Source of the DNA: Nonomuraea fuscirosea | GTDB taxonomy: Bacteria; Actinomycetota; Actinomycetes; Streptosporangiales; Streptosporangiaceae | Direction of reading: 5' to 3' | Length of the DNA: 64,000 bases | Assembly (NCBI RefSeq): GCF_003001935.1 | Contig: NZ_PVNG01000001.1 | Location: 310,001-374,000, forward strand | Translations under genes and position numbers: made by a program | The notes under the pieces: generated by a model | Told to the model about the DNA's origin: nothing | The model's input: only the letters and a program-made list of their open reading frames with translations | Database searches by the model: none | Shown: positions 25,863 through 33,567 of the stretch, piece after piece | Layout of the letters: every line of letters starts with the position of its first letter | How positions within the stretch are numbered: position 1 is the first letter of the stretch

Positions 25863-26606
25863 TCAGGCCTGGACGGTGAGCAACTTCTTACCGGCCGAGG
25901 TGACCACCTCGAAGTGGTCGATGTCCTTCAGCGGCGTCGCGCTCCCGCCGTGCATGTAGAGCGGCGTGGGCGACCCCGGCACTCCGTACCCGGCTGGAGG
26001 TACGGACCACCCGGTCATCACCCGGCGCTCACCCGACTTGCCGACGGAGATCAGCTCGCACTCCAGCGGCCCCTTCACCCCGGACAGCTTGAGCGCCGCG
26101 TGCGTGCCCCACCCCTTGGACTCCACGACCAGCCCGCCGGTGACCCCGTCGACGCCCTTGCCCTCGATGGGCCGGCCCTCGGTGTAGAACTGCTCGGCCG
26201 GGCCCATGTCGGTGCCCATGTGGCCGCCGTGGCCCTGCGCGACCGGCGCCGCCTCACCCGCGTCGAGCTGCGTGCCGATCGTCAGGCCGCCCGCCACCAG
26301 CGTGACCGCGGCCGCCATCCCGATCACGAACGTCCCCCTGCGCGTCCGCCTGTCGGCCGCCTTCTTGCGCCGGAGCAGGCCGACCACGTCGTCCTCCCTG
26401 CCGGAGGGGAGGTCAACGGTAGGGGGGCCGAGATCATGGACCGGCCCGATCCCGTGCAGCACGTTGGCCACGCCGGCCAGGTCGGACAGTTCGTACCGGC
26501 ACTGCGAGCAGCCGAGGAGGTGGGCCTCGAAGGCCAGCCTGTCGTCCTCGTCCAGCAGCCCGAGCGCGTACGCCCCCACATCCGTGTGCTCGACTCTCGA
26601 ACTCAC
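25863..26606 (-). CDS. anti-sigma factor with zinc finger and RskA-like domain
   Basis: This 247-residue membrane protein has an N-terminal zf-HC2 finger (H-x3-C-x2-C in AHLLGCSQC, residues 28-36) that would hold the sigma factor. One transmembrane helix follows (about 92-113, TFVIGMAAAVTLVAGGLTIG). The extracellular RskA-like beta domain (about 140-247) includes VPPAGYGVPGSPTPLYMHGG. It overlaps the sigma gene by 4 bp, the standard sigma/anti-sigma arrangement. Regulated proteolysis after an envelope signal is the known mode in this family. Confidence 0.92.
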   Translation of the reverse strand: MSSRVEHTDVGAYALGLLDEDDRLAFEAHLLGCSQCRYELSDLAGVANVLHGIGPVHDLGPPTVDLPSGREDDVVGLLRRKKAADRRTRRGTFVIGMAAAVTLVAGGLTIGTQLDAGEAAPVAQGHGGHMGTDMGPAEQFYTEGRPIEGKGVDGVTGGLVVESKGWGTHAALKLSGVKGPLECELISVGKSGERRVMTGWSVPPAGYGVPGSPTPLYMHGGSATPLKDIDHFEVVTSAGKKLLTVQA

Positions 26607-27202
26607 GCCGTCACCCCCCTCTCCTCAAGTGCGATCCGCAACGCGCGTACGGCGTAGTAAACCCGGGACTTCACGGTGCCCACCGGGATGCCGAGCGCCT
26701 TGGCGGCGTCGTTGACCGACCGGTCCCGCAGGATCGTCTCGTTGAGGATCTCGCGGTGGGCCGGCGACAACGCCTTCAGCGCCTCGGACACGACCACCTG
26801 GTGCAGCAGTCCTTCCATCTCGTCCGGCACGGGCATGCTCTCCAGCGGTCCGTCGCCCGACTCCCGCGGCCGGGCATCCCGGCGTCGCCGGTCATCGATC
26901 ACGATACGTCTGGCGACCGTGGCGAGCCAGGGCATCAGCGAGACGGAATCGGGGTCGAGCCGCTCCGCACTGCGCCACGCTCTGATCATGGTCTCCTGCA
27001 CCACGTCTTCCGCCCACTGCCGATCGCCCGCGGTCAGCCGGATCACGAATGCCAGCAGGGGCCTGTGATATTCCCGGTAGAGCGCGGACACGACCACCTC
27101 GTCGTCCGGGCGTACGCGCCGGATCCAGTGTCGTAGGCGCGGCTTCCCCATCGGGGCGGCTTCCTCGGCCGAGGGCGGGGGATACGTGCTGATTCGCATC
27201 AT
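26603..27202 (-). CDS. ECF RNA polymerase sigma factor
   Basis: This 199-residue sigma factor has region 2 (residues 38-105; DRQWAEDVVQETMIRAWRS, then LMPWLATVARRIVIDDRRRR) and region 4 (125-190; LSPAHREILNETILRDRS, then IPVGTVKSRVYYAVRAL). It is co-transcribed with its membrane anti-sigma factor, so the two form an envelope-stress switch. Two adjacent ATGs (27202, 27199) follow an AAAGGGGA site; the first is used. Confidence 0.94.
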   Translation of the reverse strand: MMRISTYPPPSAEEAAPMGKPRLRHWIRRVRPDDEVVVSALYREYHRPLLAFVIRLTAGDRQWAEDVVQETMIRAWRSAERLDPDSVSLMPWLATVARRIVIDDRRRRDARPRESGDGPLESMPVPDEMEGLLHQVVVSEALKALSPAHREILNETILRDRSVNDAAKALGIPVGTVKSRVYYAVRALRIALEERGVTA

Positions 27203-27349
27203 TCCCCTTTCTCAGTCCGTCGGGAGGTGGTACGGCCAGTGGCCAGGCCGCGGTTCAACGAATCGCCGAAGATAATGCGATTGCATCGGCGGCGGCAGTC
27301 TGCGTAGAGTCGCCCCGACGACAGTTCGAGATCGAGGAGGTGAGGACCT

Positions 27350-27403
27350 ATGCGGGTCGCCGTTTTCAGCGTGCCGTCAGTCCACCTCCGGGCGCTCACC
27401 TGA
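27350..27403 (+). CDS. possible 17-residue leader ORF upstream of rsgA
   Basis: An ATG at 27350 preceded by a near-perfect ribosome site (GAGGAGGTGAGGACCT) opens a 17-codon frame (MRVAVFSVPSVHLRALT) that ends 46 bases before rsgA. The rsgA start itself is a TTG with a weaker site. CTCACCT near its stop can pair with AGGTGAG of its own ribosome site. It may be a regulatory leader peptide or a chance frame in an untranslated leader. Confidence 0.4.
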   Translation: MRVAVFSVPSVHLRALT

Positions 27404-27449
27404 GCAGCCCTTTCTTTCCTCTTCGTTCTCGAAACAAAGGTTCACTGCG

Positions 27450-28547
27450 TTGTCTCACGACCTTTCCCTGCTCGGCTGGAGCGACCTGCGCGCCGCCGAG
27501 CTGCCGGCCGAAACCGTGCCCGCCCGCGTGGCCCGCATCGACCGCGGCGCCGCCGAGGTGATCGCCGCGGACGGCCAGCATCACGCCAGATACGGCGCCC
27601 GCGTGCGCCGCGCCTCCGCCGCCGACCCGGTCGCACTGCCGTGCGTCGGCGACTGGGTCGCGCTCCGATGGCTGCCCGAGGGCCGCTACGAGCTCGACGA
27701 GGTCCTGCCGAGGACCACCGCCTTCGTCCGCGGCGGCGTCAGCCGCGACTCCGTCGGGGGCCTGTCCGGCGACGGCCAGGGCCAGGTGCTCGCGGCCAAC
27801 GTCGACGTCGTCTTCGTGGCCGAGCCGTCGATGCACTCGACCGACTTCGCCGACCTCGGCCGCATCGAGCGCCTGGTCGCCCTGGCCTGGGAGTCCGGCG
27901 GCACGCCCGTCGTGCTCATCACCAAGTCAGACCTGTTCGAGGACGGCCTCGACGGCCTGCTCGACGACGTCCGCGTCGCCGCTCCAGGCGTCGACGTGCA
28001 CGCCGTCTCCTCGCTGCTCGGCGACGGCGTCGAGCTGGCCGCCTCCTACCTCGGCGGCTCACGCACCGCCGTCATCCTGGGCCCGTCGGGGGCGGGCAAG
28101 TCCACCCTCGTCAACGCGCTGGCCGGCGACGGCGTCATGGAGACCCAGCACGTACGCGCGGCCGACGGGCGCGGCCGGCACACCACGGTGCACCGCGAGC
28201 TGATCCCGCTGCCCGGCGGCGGGCTGATCATCGACACGCCCGGCATCCGCCGGGTGGGCCTCTACGACATCGGCCAGGGCGTCGACCTCGTCTTCGCCGA
28301 CATCGAGGCGCTGGCCGAGCGGTGCAGGTTCGGCGACTGCGGTCACAACGGCGAGCCCGGCTGCGCGGTGCTGGCCGCCCTGGAGAGCGGCGAGCTGCCG
28401 GAGCGGCGGCTGGAGAGCTGGCGCAAGCTCCAGCGGGAGGCCGCCTGGATGGCCTCAAGGACCGACGCGCGGCTGCGTAAGGAGCAGCAGAACAAGTGGA
28501 AGGTGATCACCAAGGAGATGCGCCGCTCAGGCCGCAACCGCCCGTGA
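27450..28547 (+). CDS. rsgA: ribosome small-subunit-dependent GTPase A
   Basis: This 365-residue circularly permuted GTPase acts in late 30S ribosome maturation. It has an OB-fold N-terminus (residues 20-110). G motifs come in permuted order: TKSD (about 154), GPSGAGKST (about 210) and DTPG (about 260). The C-terminal zinc site is CRFGDCGHNGEPGC (Cys/His, about 291-304), and the tail is basic. The start is TTG 27450, with AAAGG 8 bases upstream; no better start was found between it and the upstream leader. Confidence 0.95.
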   Translation: MSHDLSLLGWSDLRAAELPAETVPARVARIDRGAAEVIAADGQHHARYGARVRRASAADPVALPCVGDWVALRWLPEGRYELDEVLPRTTAFVRGGVSRDSVGGLSGDGQGQVLAANVDVVFVAEPSMHSTDFADLGRIERLVALAWESGGTPVVLITKSDLFEDGLDGLLDDVRVAAPGVDVHAVSSLLGDGVELAASYLGGSRTAVILGPSGAGKSTLVNALAGDGVMETQHVRAADGRGRHTTVHRELIPLPGGGLIIDTPGIRRVGLYDIGQGVDLVFADIEALAERCRFGDCGHNGEPGCAVLAALESGELPERRLESWRKLQREAAWMASRTDARLRKEQQNKWKVITKEMRRSGRNRP

Positions 28548-28612
28548 CGGCCCGCTGAAACAGCACTCCTGGGTACAGGCGAGGAGCGGCCGTCAGCGGG
28601 TAAGCACAGGTC

Positions 28613-29239
28613 ATGGAGTTCTTCGCGGACCGGGCCGAGGCGGGAGCCCTGCTGGCCGAACGGCTGCAGGACGCGCACGACCCGGTGATCCTGGCCCTGC
28701 CGCGCGGCGGCGTGGCGGTGGCCGCGCCCATCGCGCGGGCCCTAGGCGCGCCGCTCGACGTGCTGGTGACCAGGAAGATCGGCTATCCCCCGACGCCCGA
28801 GCTGGGCGTCGGGGCGATAGCCGAGGGCGGCGAGCCGGTGTTCGACCTGACGCTGCTGAGCCGCCTGGGCCTGACGCCCGAGTCCGTGGCGCACGTGGTG
28901 GAGGACGAACGGCGCGAGCTGGCCCGCCGGATCCGCGCCTACCGCGGCGACCGGCCGCTGCCCGCGCTCGAAGGCCGGGAGGTGATCGTGGTCGACGACG
29001 GCCTGGCCACCGGAAGCACCGCGCGGGCGGCGCTCAGGGCGGTCGCCGGGGCCCGGCCGGCGAAGGTGACGCTGGCCGTCCCCGTCGGGGCCACGGAGAC
29101 CGTCGAGTCGCTGCGCGCGGAGGCCGACGAGGTGGTGGTGCTGCTCACGCCCATCGACTTCAGGGCGGTGGGCCAGTGGTACGAGCACTTCGAACAGCTC
29201 ACCGACGCCGACGTCCTGCGCCTGCTGGACCGGGCCTGA
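28613..29239 (+). CDS. phosphoribosyltransferase-domain protein
   Basis: This 208-residue type I PRTase-fold protein has the PRPP-binding loop VIVVDDGLATGSTARAA (about residues 123-139) and an early PRGGVAVAAPIARALGAPLD motif. Proteins of this kind often act on unknown substrates or are linked to dienelactone hydrolase-like domains. The base is unidentified. Bases 29240-29339 after the stop hold degenerate GGACTGGGGCC repeats and no gene. Confidence 0.85.
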   Translation: MEFFADRAEAGALLAERLQDAHDPVILALPRGGVAVAAPIARALGAPLDVLVTRKIGYPPTPELGVGAIAEGGEPVFDLTLLSRLGLTPESVAHVVEDERRELARRIRAYRGDRPLPALEGREVIVVDDGLATGSTARAALRAVAGARPAKVTLAVPVGATETVESLRAEADEVVVLLTPIDFRAVGQWYEHFEQLTDADVLRLLDRA

Positions 29240-29339
29240 GACCTGCTGAACGTCTGGACTGGGGCCGTCCGGACCGACTCAGCCCGGACTGGGGCCCTTT
29301 CAGACCGGATCCTTCGGCTCTCAGCCCTTTCGCGCCGGG

Positions 29340-29813
29340 TCAGCCGGCGATGACCGCCCAGACGAGTTTGCCGGACCCGCCGGGGGAGAGCCACCCCCAC
29401 GTCGCGCAGAGGGCGTCCACCAGCCGCAGGCCGCGTCCGTACTCGGAGAACACGTCGGGCGCCGAGGTCACGGGGACGGTCCTGCTGTGGTCGGTTACCG
29501 CGCACGCGAGCTGCGCCTCGTGCGAGACCAGCCGTAACTGCGCGGCGCCGCCGCCGTGCCGCATCGCGTTGGTGACCAGCTCGGAGACCACCAGCTGGGT
29601 GTCGAAGGCCAGCTCGAGCGCCCCCCAGGAGCCGAGCGTCTGGTCGACGAAGCGCCGCGCCATGGCCACGCAGGCGGGTTCGAGAGCGGTGCGCTGGTGG
29701 AAGGGGAAGACGGCATCACACTCCCCGGCACGCCCTTCCACCAGGATGGGCGTAAGCCACACGGGTGGCCGGGTGCCGGTGGCGGCTTGCGGCCGAGCGT
29801 CGAAAGTCGTCAT
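29340..29813 (-). CDS. RsbW-like ATP-binding regulatory protein
   Basis: This 157-residue GHKL/HATPase_c_2 protein has an N-box in VVSELVTNAMRHG (about residue 84), a G1-like YGRGLRLVDAL (about 130), and a C-terminal GSGKLVWAVI. Relatives are anti-sigma kinases. Small versions next to XRE (Scr1) and DUF397 genes occur in abaA/whiJ-type developmental loci of Streptomyces. It is divergent from the XRE gene and shares its promoter region. ATG 29813 is chosen; ATG 29852 would add 13 residues. Confidence 0.88.
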   Translation of the reverse strand: MTTFDARPQAATGTRPPVWLTPILVEGRAGECDAVFPFHQRTALEPACVAMARRFVDQTLGSWGALELAFDTQLVVSELVTNAMRHGGGAAQLRLVSHEAQLACAVTDHSRTVPVTSAPDVFSEYGRGLRLVDALCATWGWLSPGGSGKLVWAVIAG

Positions 29814-29897
29814 TCTGGCCCCCGAAGCGCGGTCTGGTGATCCAATGCCCATCTTTACGGGGAGCGCTTACCGATGCAAGACTTTTCATCGTTTACG

Positions 29898-29926
29898 GAT
29901 GCGAATCGCATCTGCACGTGCAGATG
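29898..29926. promoter_or_regulatory. overlapping palindromes between ATPase and XRE genes
   Basis: GATGCGAATCGCATC (29898-29912) and CATCTGCACGTGCAGATG (29909-29926) are both perfect palindromes, overlapping by four bases, and end 16 bp before the XRE start. The TGCACGTGCA core and the TTACGGATGC flank recur upstream of the DUF397 gene at 30920-30937. This is the likely operator of the XRE protein. Confidence 0.75.
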
Positions 29927-29942
29927 ACCTAGGAGCGGTGCA

Positions 29943-30824
29943 GTGAGCGCACAGAGCGCGGAAGGGCAGCTTCTCCGCCACTCGCCGGGAAGCCCGACAG
30001 TGCTGCGGATCCTGCTCGGGACCCAACTGCGCAGGCTCCGTACGGAGCAGGGTATCTCGCGCGAGGACGCCGGATACTCGATTCGCGCATCTCACGCGAA
30101 GATCAGCCGGCTGGAGCTCGGCCAGGTCAGCTTCAAGCAGCGCGACGTGGCCGACCTGCTGACCCTCTACGGCGTCACCGACCCGGCCGAGCGTGAGCCC
30201 CTGCTCGCCCTGGCCAAGCAGGCCAACGCCCCGGGCTGGTGGCACCAGTACGGCGACCTGCTGCCCTCCTGGTTCGAGGTCTACATCGGCCTGGAGGGGG
30301 CCGCGTCGAGCATCCGTACGTACGAGAACCAGTTCGTCCCCGGCCTGCTGCAGACGCCCGCCTACGCCAGGGCGGTGATCGAGCTGGCCCACGAGAAGGC
30401 GCCCAGGGCGGAGCTGGACCGCCGGGTGACGCTGCGCACCACGCGGCAGAAGCGGCTGGAGAGCGGCCTGACGATCTGGGCGGTGATCGACGAGGCCGTC
30501 GTGCGCCGGACCCTGGGCGGCTCGGAGACGATGCGGGGGCAGATCGCCCATCTGCTCGACATGACGGCCGAGCGGAACATCACCGTGCAGATCATGCCGT
30601 TCGAGCGCGGTGGTCACGCGGCGGCCGGCGGGCCGTTCAGCATCCTGCGCTTCCCCGAGCGAGAGCTGCCCGACGTCGTCTACATGGAGCAGCTCACCAG
30701 CGCCCTCTACCTGGACAAACCCGCCGACTCCGACCAGTACATGGAGGTCATGGACCGGCTCAGCATCCAGGCGGAGGAGCCGAAGGCGACCAGGCGCTTC
30801 CTGGAGCGGCTCATATCTGGATGA
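29943..30824 (+). CDS. XRE-family regulator, Scr1/WhiJ type with DUF5753
   Basis: This 293-residue regulator has an N-terminal helix-turn-helix (residues 25-75; LGTQLRRLRTEQGISREDAG, then SHAKISRLELG) and a C-terminal DUF5753 domain (about 105-285; YENQFVPGLLQTPAYARAV, then RNITVQIMPFERGG). In Streptomyces, WhiJ-like proteins of this form repress development until a DUF397 partner relieves them. The GTG start at 29943 has a TAGGAGCGG site. A DUF397 gene follows 136 bp downstream under a matching palindrome. Confidence 0.93.
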   Translation: MSAQSAEGQLLRHSPGSPTVLRILLGTQLRRLRTEQGISREDAGYSIRASHAKISRLELGQVSFKQRDVADLLTLYGVTDPAEREPLLALAKQANAPGWWHQYGDLLPSWFEVYIGLEGAASSIRTYENQFVPGLLQTPAYARAVIELAHEKAPRAELDRRVTLRTTRQKRLESGLTIWAVIDEAVVRRTLGGSETMRGQIAHLLDMTAERNITVQIMPFERGGHAAAGGPFSILRFPERELPDVVYMEQLTSALYLDKPADSDQYMEVMDRLSIQAEEPKATRRFLERLISG

Positions 30825-30919
30825 GTTCCTGGATATCCCTGTGATCCACTCCATACCGTGATTTTTGGTCGTCCGGTATATGGAGCTCTCCGTGCTGCCG
30901 TATTGTCAGCTCGCAAACG

Positions 30920-30937
30920 CGGATGCACGTGCATCCG
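30920..30937. promoter_or_regulatory. palindromic operator upstream of the DUF397 gene
   Basis: CGGATGCACGTGCATCCG is a perfect 18-bp palindrome that ends 23 bp before the DUF397 start. It shares TGCACGTGCA, GGATGC and the TTACGGATGC flank (reverse strand) with the operator region at 29891-29926. Confidence 0.75.
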
Positions 30938-30960
30938 TAAGATCGCGAGGAGCCGTCCCC

Positions 30961-31194
30961 ATGCATGAGTTCCACAACGGAACGTCCGCCGGCCGCCTTC
31001 CCGTCGTCTGGCGCAAGAGCAAGCGGAGCAATCCCAACGGGAACTGCGTCGAGGTCGCGAACCTGCCCACCGGGGAGATCGCCATGCGCAACTCACGCTT
31101 CCCCGAAGGGCCCGCCCTGGTCTACACCCAGGCCGAGATCACCGCGTTCGTCCTGGGAGCCAAGGACGGCGAGTTCGACGACCTCATCGTCTGA
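30961..31194 (+). CDS. DUF397-domain small protein
   Basis: This 77-residue protein has the DUF397 signature (WRKSKRSNPNGNCVEVANL at residues 18-36, then AEITAFVLGAKDGEFD). DUF397 proteins pair with Scr1/WhiJ-type XRE regulators, as antagonists or as partners in a toxin-antitoxin-like or developmental switch. GCGAGGAG precedes the ATG at 30961 by about 8 bases. Genes at 29340, 29943 and here make up the classic triad. Confidence 0.93.
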   Translation: MHEFHNGTSAGRLPVVWRKSKRSNPNGNCVEVANLPTGEIAMRNSRFPEGPALVYTQAEITAFVLGAKDGEFDDLIV

Positions 31195-31243
31195 CGGAGC
31201 AACGCCGTCGCCCGGTTACGGTCGTACCGGCGGCGGGTTTCGG

Positions 31244-31894
31244 TCACGGAGTCTGTGACGGCGGCTCGTTGTACCAGCGCCACCGTGTCAGGCGCGGACG
31301 TCCGGGCAACTCGGCGCGGCCCGTGACCCACAGCAGCGCGGCCCATGGCTCGGTACCGCGCGGAGCGTCGGGGAAGAGCCTGTTCAGCACCCTCGCGCAG
31401 ATCTCCGCGGGCGGATCCCAGTCGAGCCCCAGCCCCCGTGCCAGGTCGTGCGTGTGCACCAGGGTCTCCACCAGGCCCATCGCGGCCGAGGACGCCGCGT
31501 CCGCCGGCCCGAAGATGTGATGGGCGCGCGCGTGCGGAGGGGCCGTGCGCACCATCGCGCTCAGCAGCGCGCCGCTCGCCTGCAGCACCTGCATCAGTCC
31601 GCTCACGCCCGAGGCCCGGTCGGCGTGCACGGAGTTGCGCGGCCCGCCGGGCCGGCGGCTCTCGGCGGCGAAGGGGACGTAGACGTCCAGCGGCCCCGTG
31701 CTGAGGCCGAGCTGGACCGCGTAGGCGAACAGGTCGTCGGCCAGGTGCTCGGCGGTCTCCCAGCAGGTCCATTCGAGGTCGCCCGCCTTGGCGTTCCAGG
31801 CGGGTTCTGTGGTGTCCGCGAGGAGCTCGACGGCCAGACGCACGATCTCGTCCAGGTCGTCCGCGCTCACGGATGCGGTATCTGATGCCGGCAT
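31244..31894 (-). CDS. DinB/MDMPI-fold protein
   Basis: This 216-residue protein looks like the mycothiol-dependent maleylpyruvate isomerase N-terminal family: a helical bundle with TCWETAEHLADDLFAYAVQL (about residues 43-62), PPHARAHHIFGPAD, and VETLVHTHDLARGL (about 141-154), whose His residues could bind metal. It has no SCP2-like C-terminal half. Substrate unknown. It is the third protein of this fold in the window (with 533-1423 and 8929-9702). Confidence 0.78.
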   Translation of the reverse strand: MPASDTASVSADDLDEIVRLAVELLADTTEPAWNAKAGDLEWTCWETAEHLADDLFAYAVQLGLSTGPLDVYVPFAAESRRPGGPRNSVHADRASGVSGLMQVLQASGALLSAMVRTAPPHARAHHIFGPADAASSAAMGLVETLVHTHDLARGLGLDWDPPAEICARVLNRLFPDAPRGTEPWAALLWVTGRAELPGRPRLTRWRWYNEPPSQTP

Positions 31895-31960
31895 GTCAGG
31901 AACCCTAGCCGCCTGCCCCGCCGCGCCGGAGCCGGTCGTGCTCGCCGGAGACGACCCTGG

Positions 31961-32005
31961 ACATGACTTCGGACCGCGGTTGGCGCCCGCGGTCCGAAGT
32001 CATGT
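31961..32005 (-). terminator. 19-bp perfect stem downstream of whiB
   Basis: Bases 31961-31979 and 31987-32005 form a perfect 19-bp inverted repeat (ACATGACTTCGGACCGCGG) with a 7-base loop. It lies 170 bp past the WhiB stop and about 65 bp upstream of the MDMPI-fold gene. It probably terminates WhiB transcription. Confidence 0.75.
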
Positions 32006-32066
32006 GCTCCCTCCCGCTCGCCGCCGATTCGGCACGTGAAGCGGGGGGTTGATGATTGTGGTCGCC

Positions 32067-32151
32067 TGATCAGGCAGTTGTCCCGACCGGGTTCGCCAGA
32101 GCCTGTGCTTGGCTGGCCAGGCTCTGGTTCATCGGGACAACTGCGTGATCA
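32067..32151 (-). terminator. 85-nt nested hairpin downstream of whiB
   Basis: Outer arms 32067-32086 and 32132-32151 match at 18 of 20 positions. Inner arms CCAGAGCCTG (32096-32105) and CAGGCTCTGG (32118-32127) pair perfectly. The structure starts 25 nt after the WhiB stop. It could be a first terminator, an mRNA-stabilising 3' structure, or a small miniature element. Confidence 0.6.
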
Positions 32152-32176
32152 CGCGATGGTGACGCTGCCGGGTGTG

Positions 32177-32488
32177 TCAGGCGGCGGAGATGCCGGCGCT
32201 GGCCGCGCGGCGCATGCGACGGCGACGCTCGCTCGCCCGCTCGTCCTCGTTGAGACCGCCCCACGTGCCGTACTTCTCGGGCCGCGAGAGCGCGTAATCC
32301 AGGCACTCGTTGCGGACAGGGCACTGGGCGCAGATCGCCTTGGCCTTCCGCTCTCGTACGTCACGCTCGGGCTGCCGCTCCCCGTCGGGGCCGAAGAAGA
32401 GCACGAGGTCCTCACCCCGGCACGCGGCATCATCCTGCCAACCCCAGCTGGGGCGCGGGCGGGCGAGCTGCCGACGTACCTGAGACAT
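32177..32488 (-). CDS. WhiB-family iron-sulfur transcriptional regulator
   Basis: This 103-residue protein has the four cluster-binding Cys (DAACRG, CAQC, NECL), the GTWGGLNEDER turn and a basic C-terminal tail (RRRRMRR). WhiB-like proteins bind a [4Fe-4S] cluster and act with the sigma factor region 4. Wording around LFFGPDGER resembles the WhiB3/WhiD branch more than others, but I do not assign the paralogue. ATG 32488 (MSQVRRQ) is chosen over an upstream in-frame ATG at 32533. Confidence 0.93.
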   Translation of the reverse strand: MSQVRRQLARPRPSWGWQDDAACRGEDLVLFFGPDGERQPERDVRERKAKAICAQCPVRNECLDYALSRPEKYGTWGGLNEDERASERRRRMRRAASAGISAA

Positions 32489-32588
32489 GAGAAAACCACC
32501 TTCGTGAGAGGTATTTCGGTAATTGAGCCGCATTGGACGCTTTTGGCGTCACTGTTCCAACGCAACGTAGGGCCGTGATGTTCCCTGC

Positions 32589-33509
32589 TCAGGCGAGAGC
32601 GGGCGTGGCGTACCGCACAGGCGTGAGCCTGTCCAGCGAAACCAGCCGGTAGGTGGTGATCGTCTCGGCGCAAGCCGAAGCGGTGCCACACGGCGCCGTG
32701 AACGCCGATGGCTCGACCACAACCTGGAGCCGGACGTCCCCGATGCGCACAATGGCCTCGGTGACGTCGCCGTCCGTCCTGGAGGATTCCACGGCCACCG
32801 CGCCGACGGAGCACTCTCCCGTATGGGCTCGGGCGAAGTGCTCGACGGCCTGCAATGGCTCAGGGATGCCTGCGCGTCCCCGGTAGCGGTCGAGAATGAC
32901 CTCGCCCGACCGGTACGCGTTAGCCGCTGCCAACGCAGCAGCCTGAGACATGCTGCCGTAGAAAATTCCGTGTGGCAAGCACACGAGGTTGGCGGCGTAC
33001 CGATCGCCGCCAACGTGTGACGTTTCCCATACTCTGTCCGGCAGGTTTTCCGCCAGCGACCGAGCGAGGGGTAGTCCAATGCGGGCGCAGCACACATTGC
33101 GCTTGGCGTGCGTGCAGACCAGAAATACCGGCTCGTCTTCAAGTATGCAGGACTCCGGGACCACTCCGGCCACCAGCGCGTCCAGGTCAAGATCGTCGGG
33201 ACCTGCGACGACACCCGAGGCCAACCAGGGGTTCGGCCCCGCCGCGTAGCCCACTAGCACACGGATCCCCTGCTCCTGCGGGCGGGTTCGCCTGCCTGGA
33301 CGGCGGATCAGCTGGGGCCTGATACCGCGTTCGAGGGCCCGGCGGACGAGTTCTGAGATTTTTCCCGGAAGTTCGAGCGTTTCCAGGCGCGAAGGCCAGG
33401 CTCCGGTGTATTCGATGAGCAGCCACAGCCTGGCTCCCACGGTGGCGCTGGCCAGCGTGGGCACCTCCCCTGTGTGACATCCCGCGGGATGTTCGCAGCC
33501 CCTCGCCAA
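32589..33509 (-). CDS. sucrase/ferredoxin-like family protein, iron-regulated
   Basis: This 306-residue protein has the family pattern FLVCTHAKRNVCCARIG (about residue 128) and HVGGDRYAANLVCLPHG (about 165). It is a thioredoxin-like, [2Fe-2S]-type ferredoxin-like fold. The family is named by similarity; no sugar activity is implied. A near-perfect IdeR/DmdR iron box sits 27-45 bp upstream, so the gene is presumably repressed by iron and may help in siderophore-iron reduction. Its codon use is visibly less GC-biased than its neighbours, which could mean later acquisition. Confidence 0.85.
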   Translation of the reverse strand: MARGCEHPAGCHTGEVPTLASATVGARLWLLIEYTGAWPSRLETLELPGKISELVRRALERGIRPQLIRRPGRRTRPQEQGIRVLVGYAAGPNPWLASGVVAGPDDLDLDALVAGVVPESCILEDEPVFLVCTHAKRNVCCARIGLPLARSLAENLPDRVWETSHVGGDRYAANLVCLPHGIFYGSMSQAAALAAANAYRSGEVILDRYRGRAGIPEPLQAVEHFARAHTGECSVGAVAVESSRTDGDVTEAIVRIGDVRLQVVVEPSAFTAPCGTASACAETITTYRLVSLDRLTPVRYATPALA

Positions 33510-33535
33510 CGTGCCTGTCCTCTCCCCGATCCGAC

Positions 33536-33554
33536 TTAGGTAAGACTAACCTAA
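33536..33554 (-). promoter_or_regulatory. iron box (IdeR/DmdR-type operator)
   Basis: TTAGGTAAGACTAACCTAA matches the actinobacterial iron-box consensus TTAGGTTAGGCTAACCTAA at 17 of 19 positions. It lies just upstream of the sucrase/ferredoxin-like gene (start 33509) and beyond the end of glpD. Confidence 0.9.
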
Positions 33555-33567
33555 CGGATCGGATGGG

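Noticed and set aside
27199..27399. 66-codon minus-strand frame ending at the sigma factor start (TGA overlapping ATG)
   Set aside because: The tidy overlap looked operon-like, but the frame covers the sigma promoter and lacks a conserved motif, so it is probably chance.
32036..32578. 180-codon plus-strand frame across whiB
   Set aside because: It is antisense to a clear WhiB protein and runs through the hairpins.
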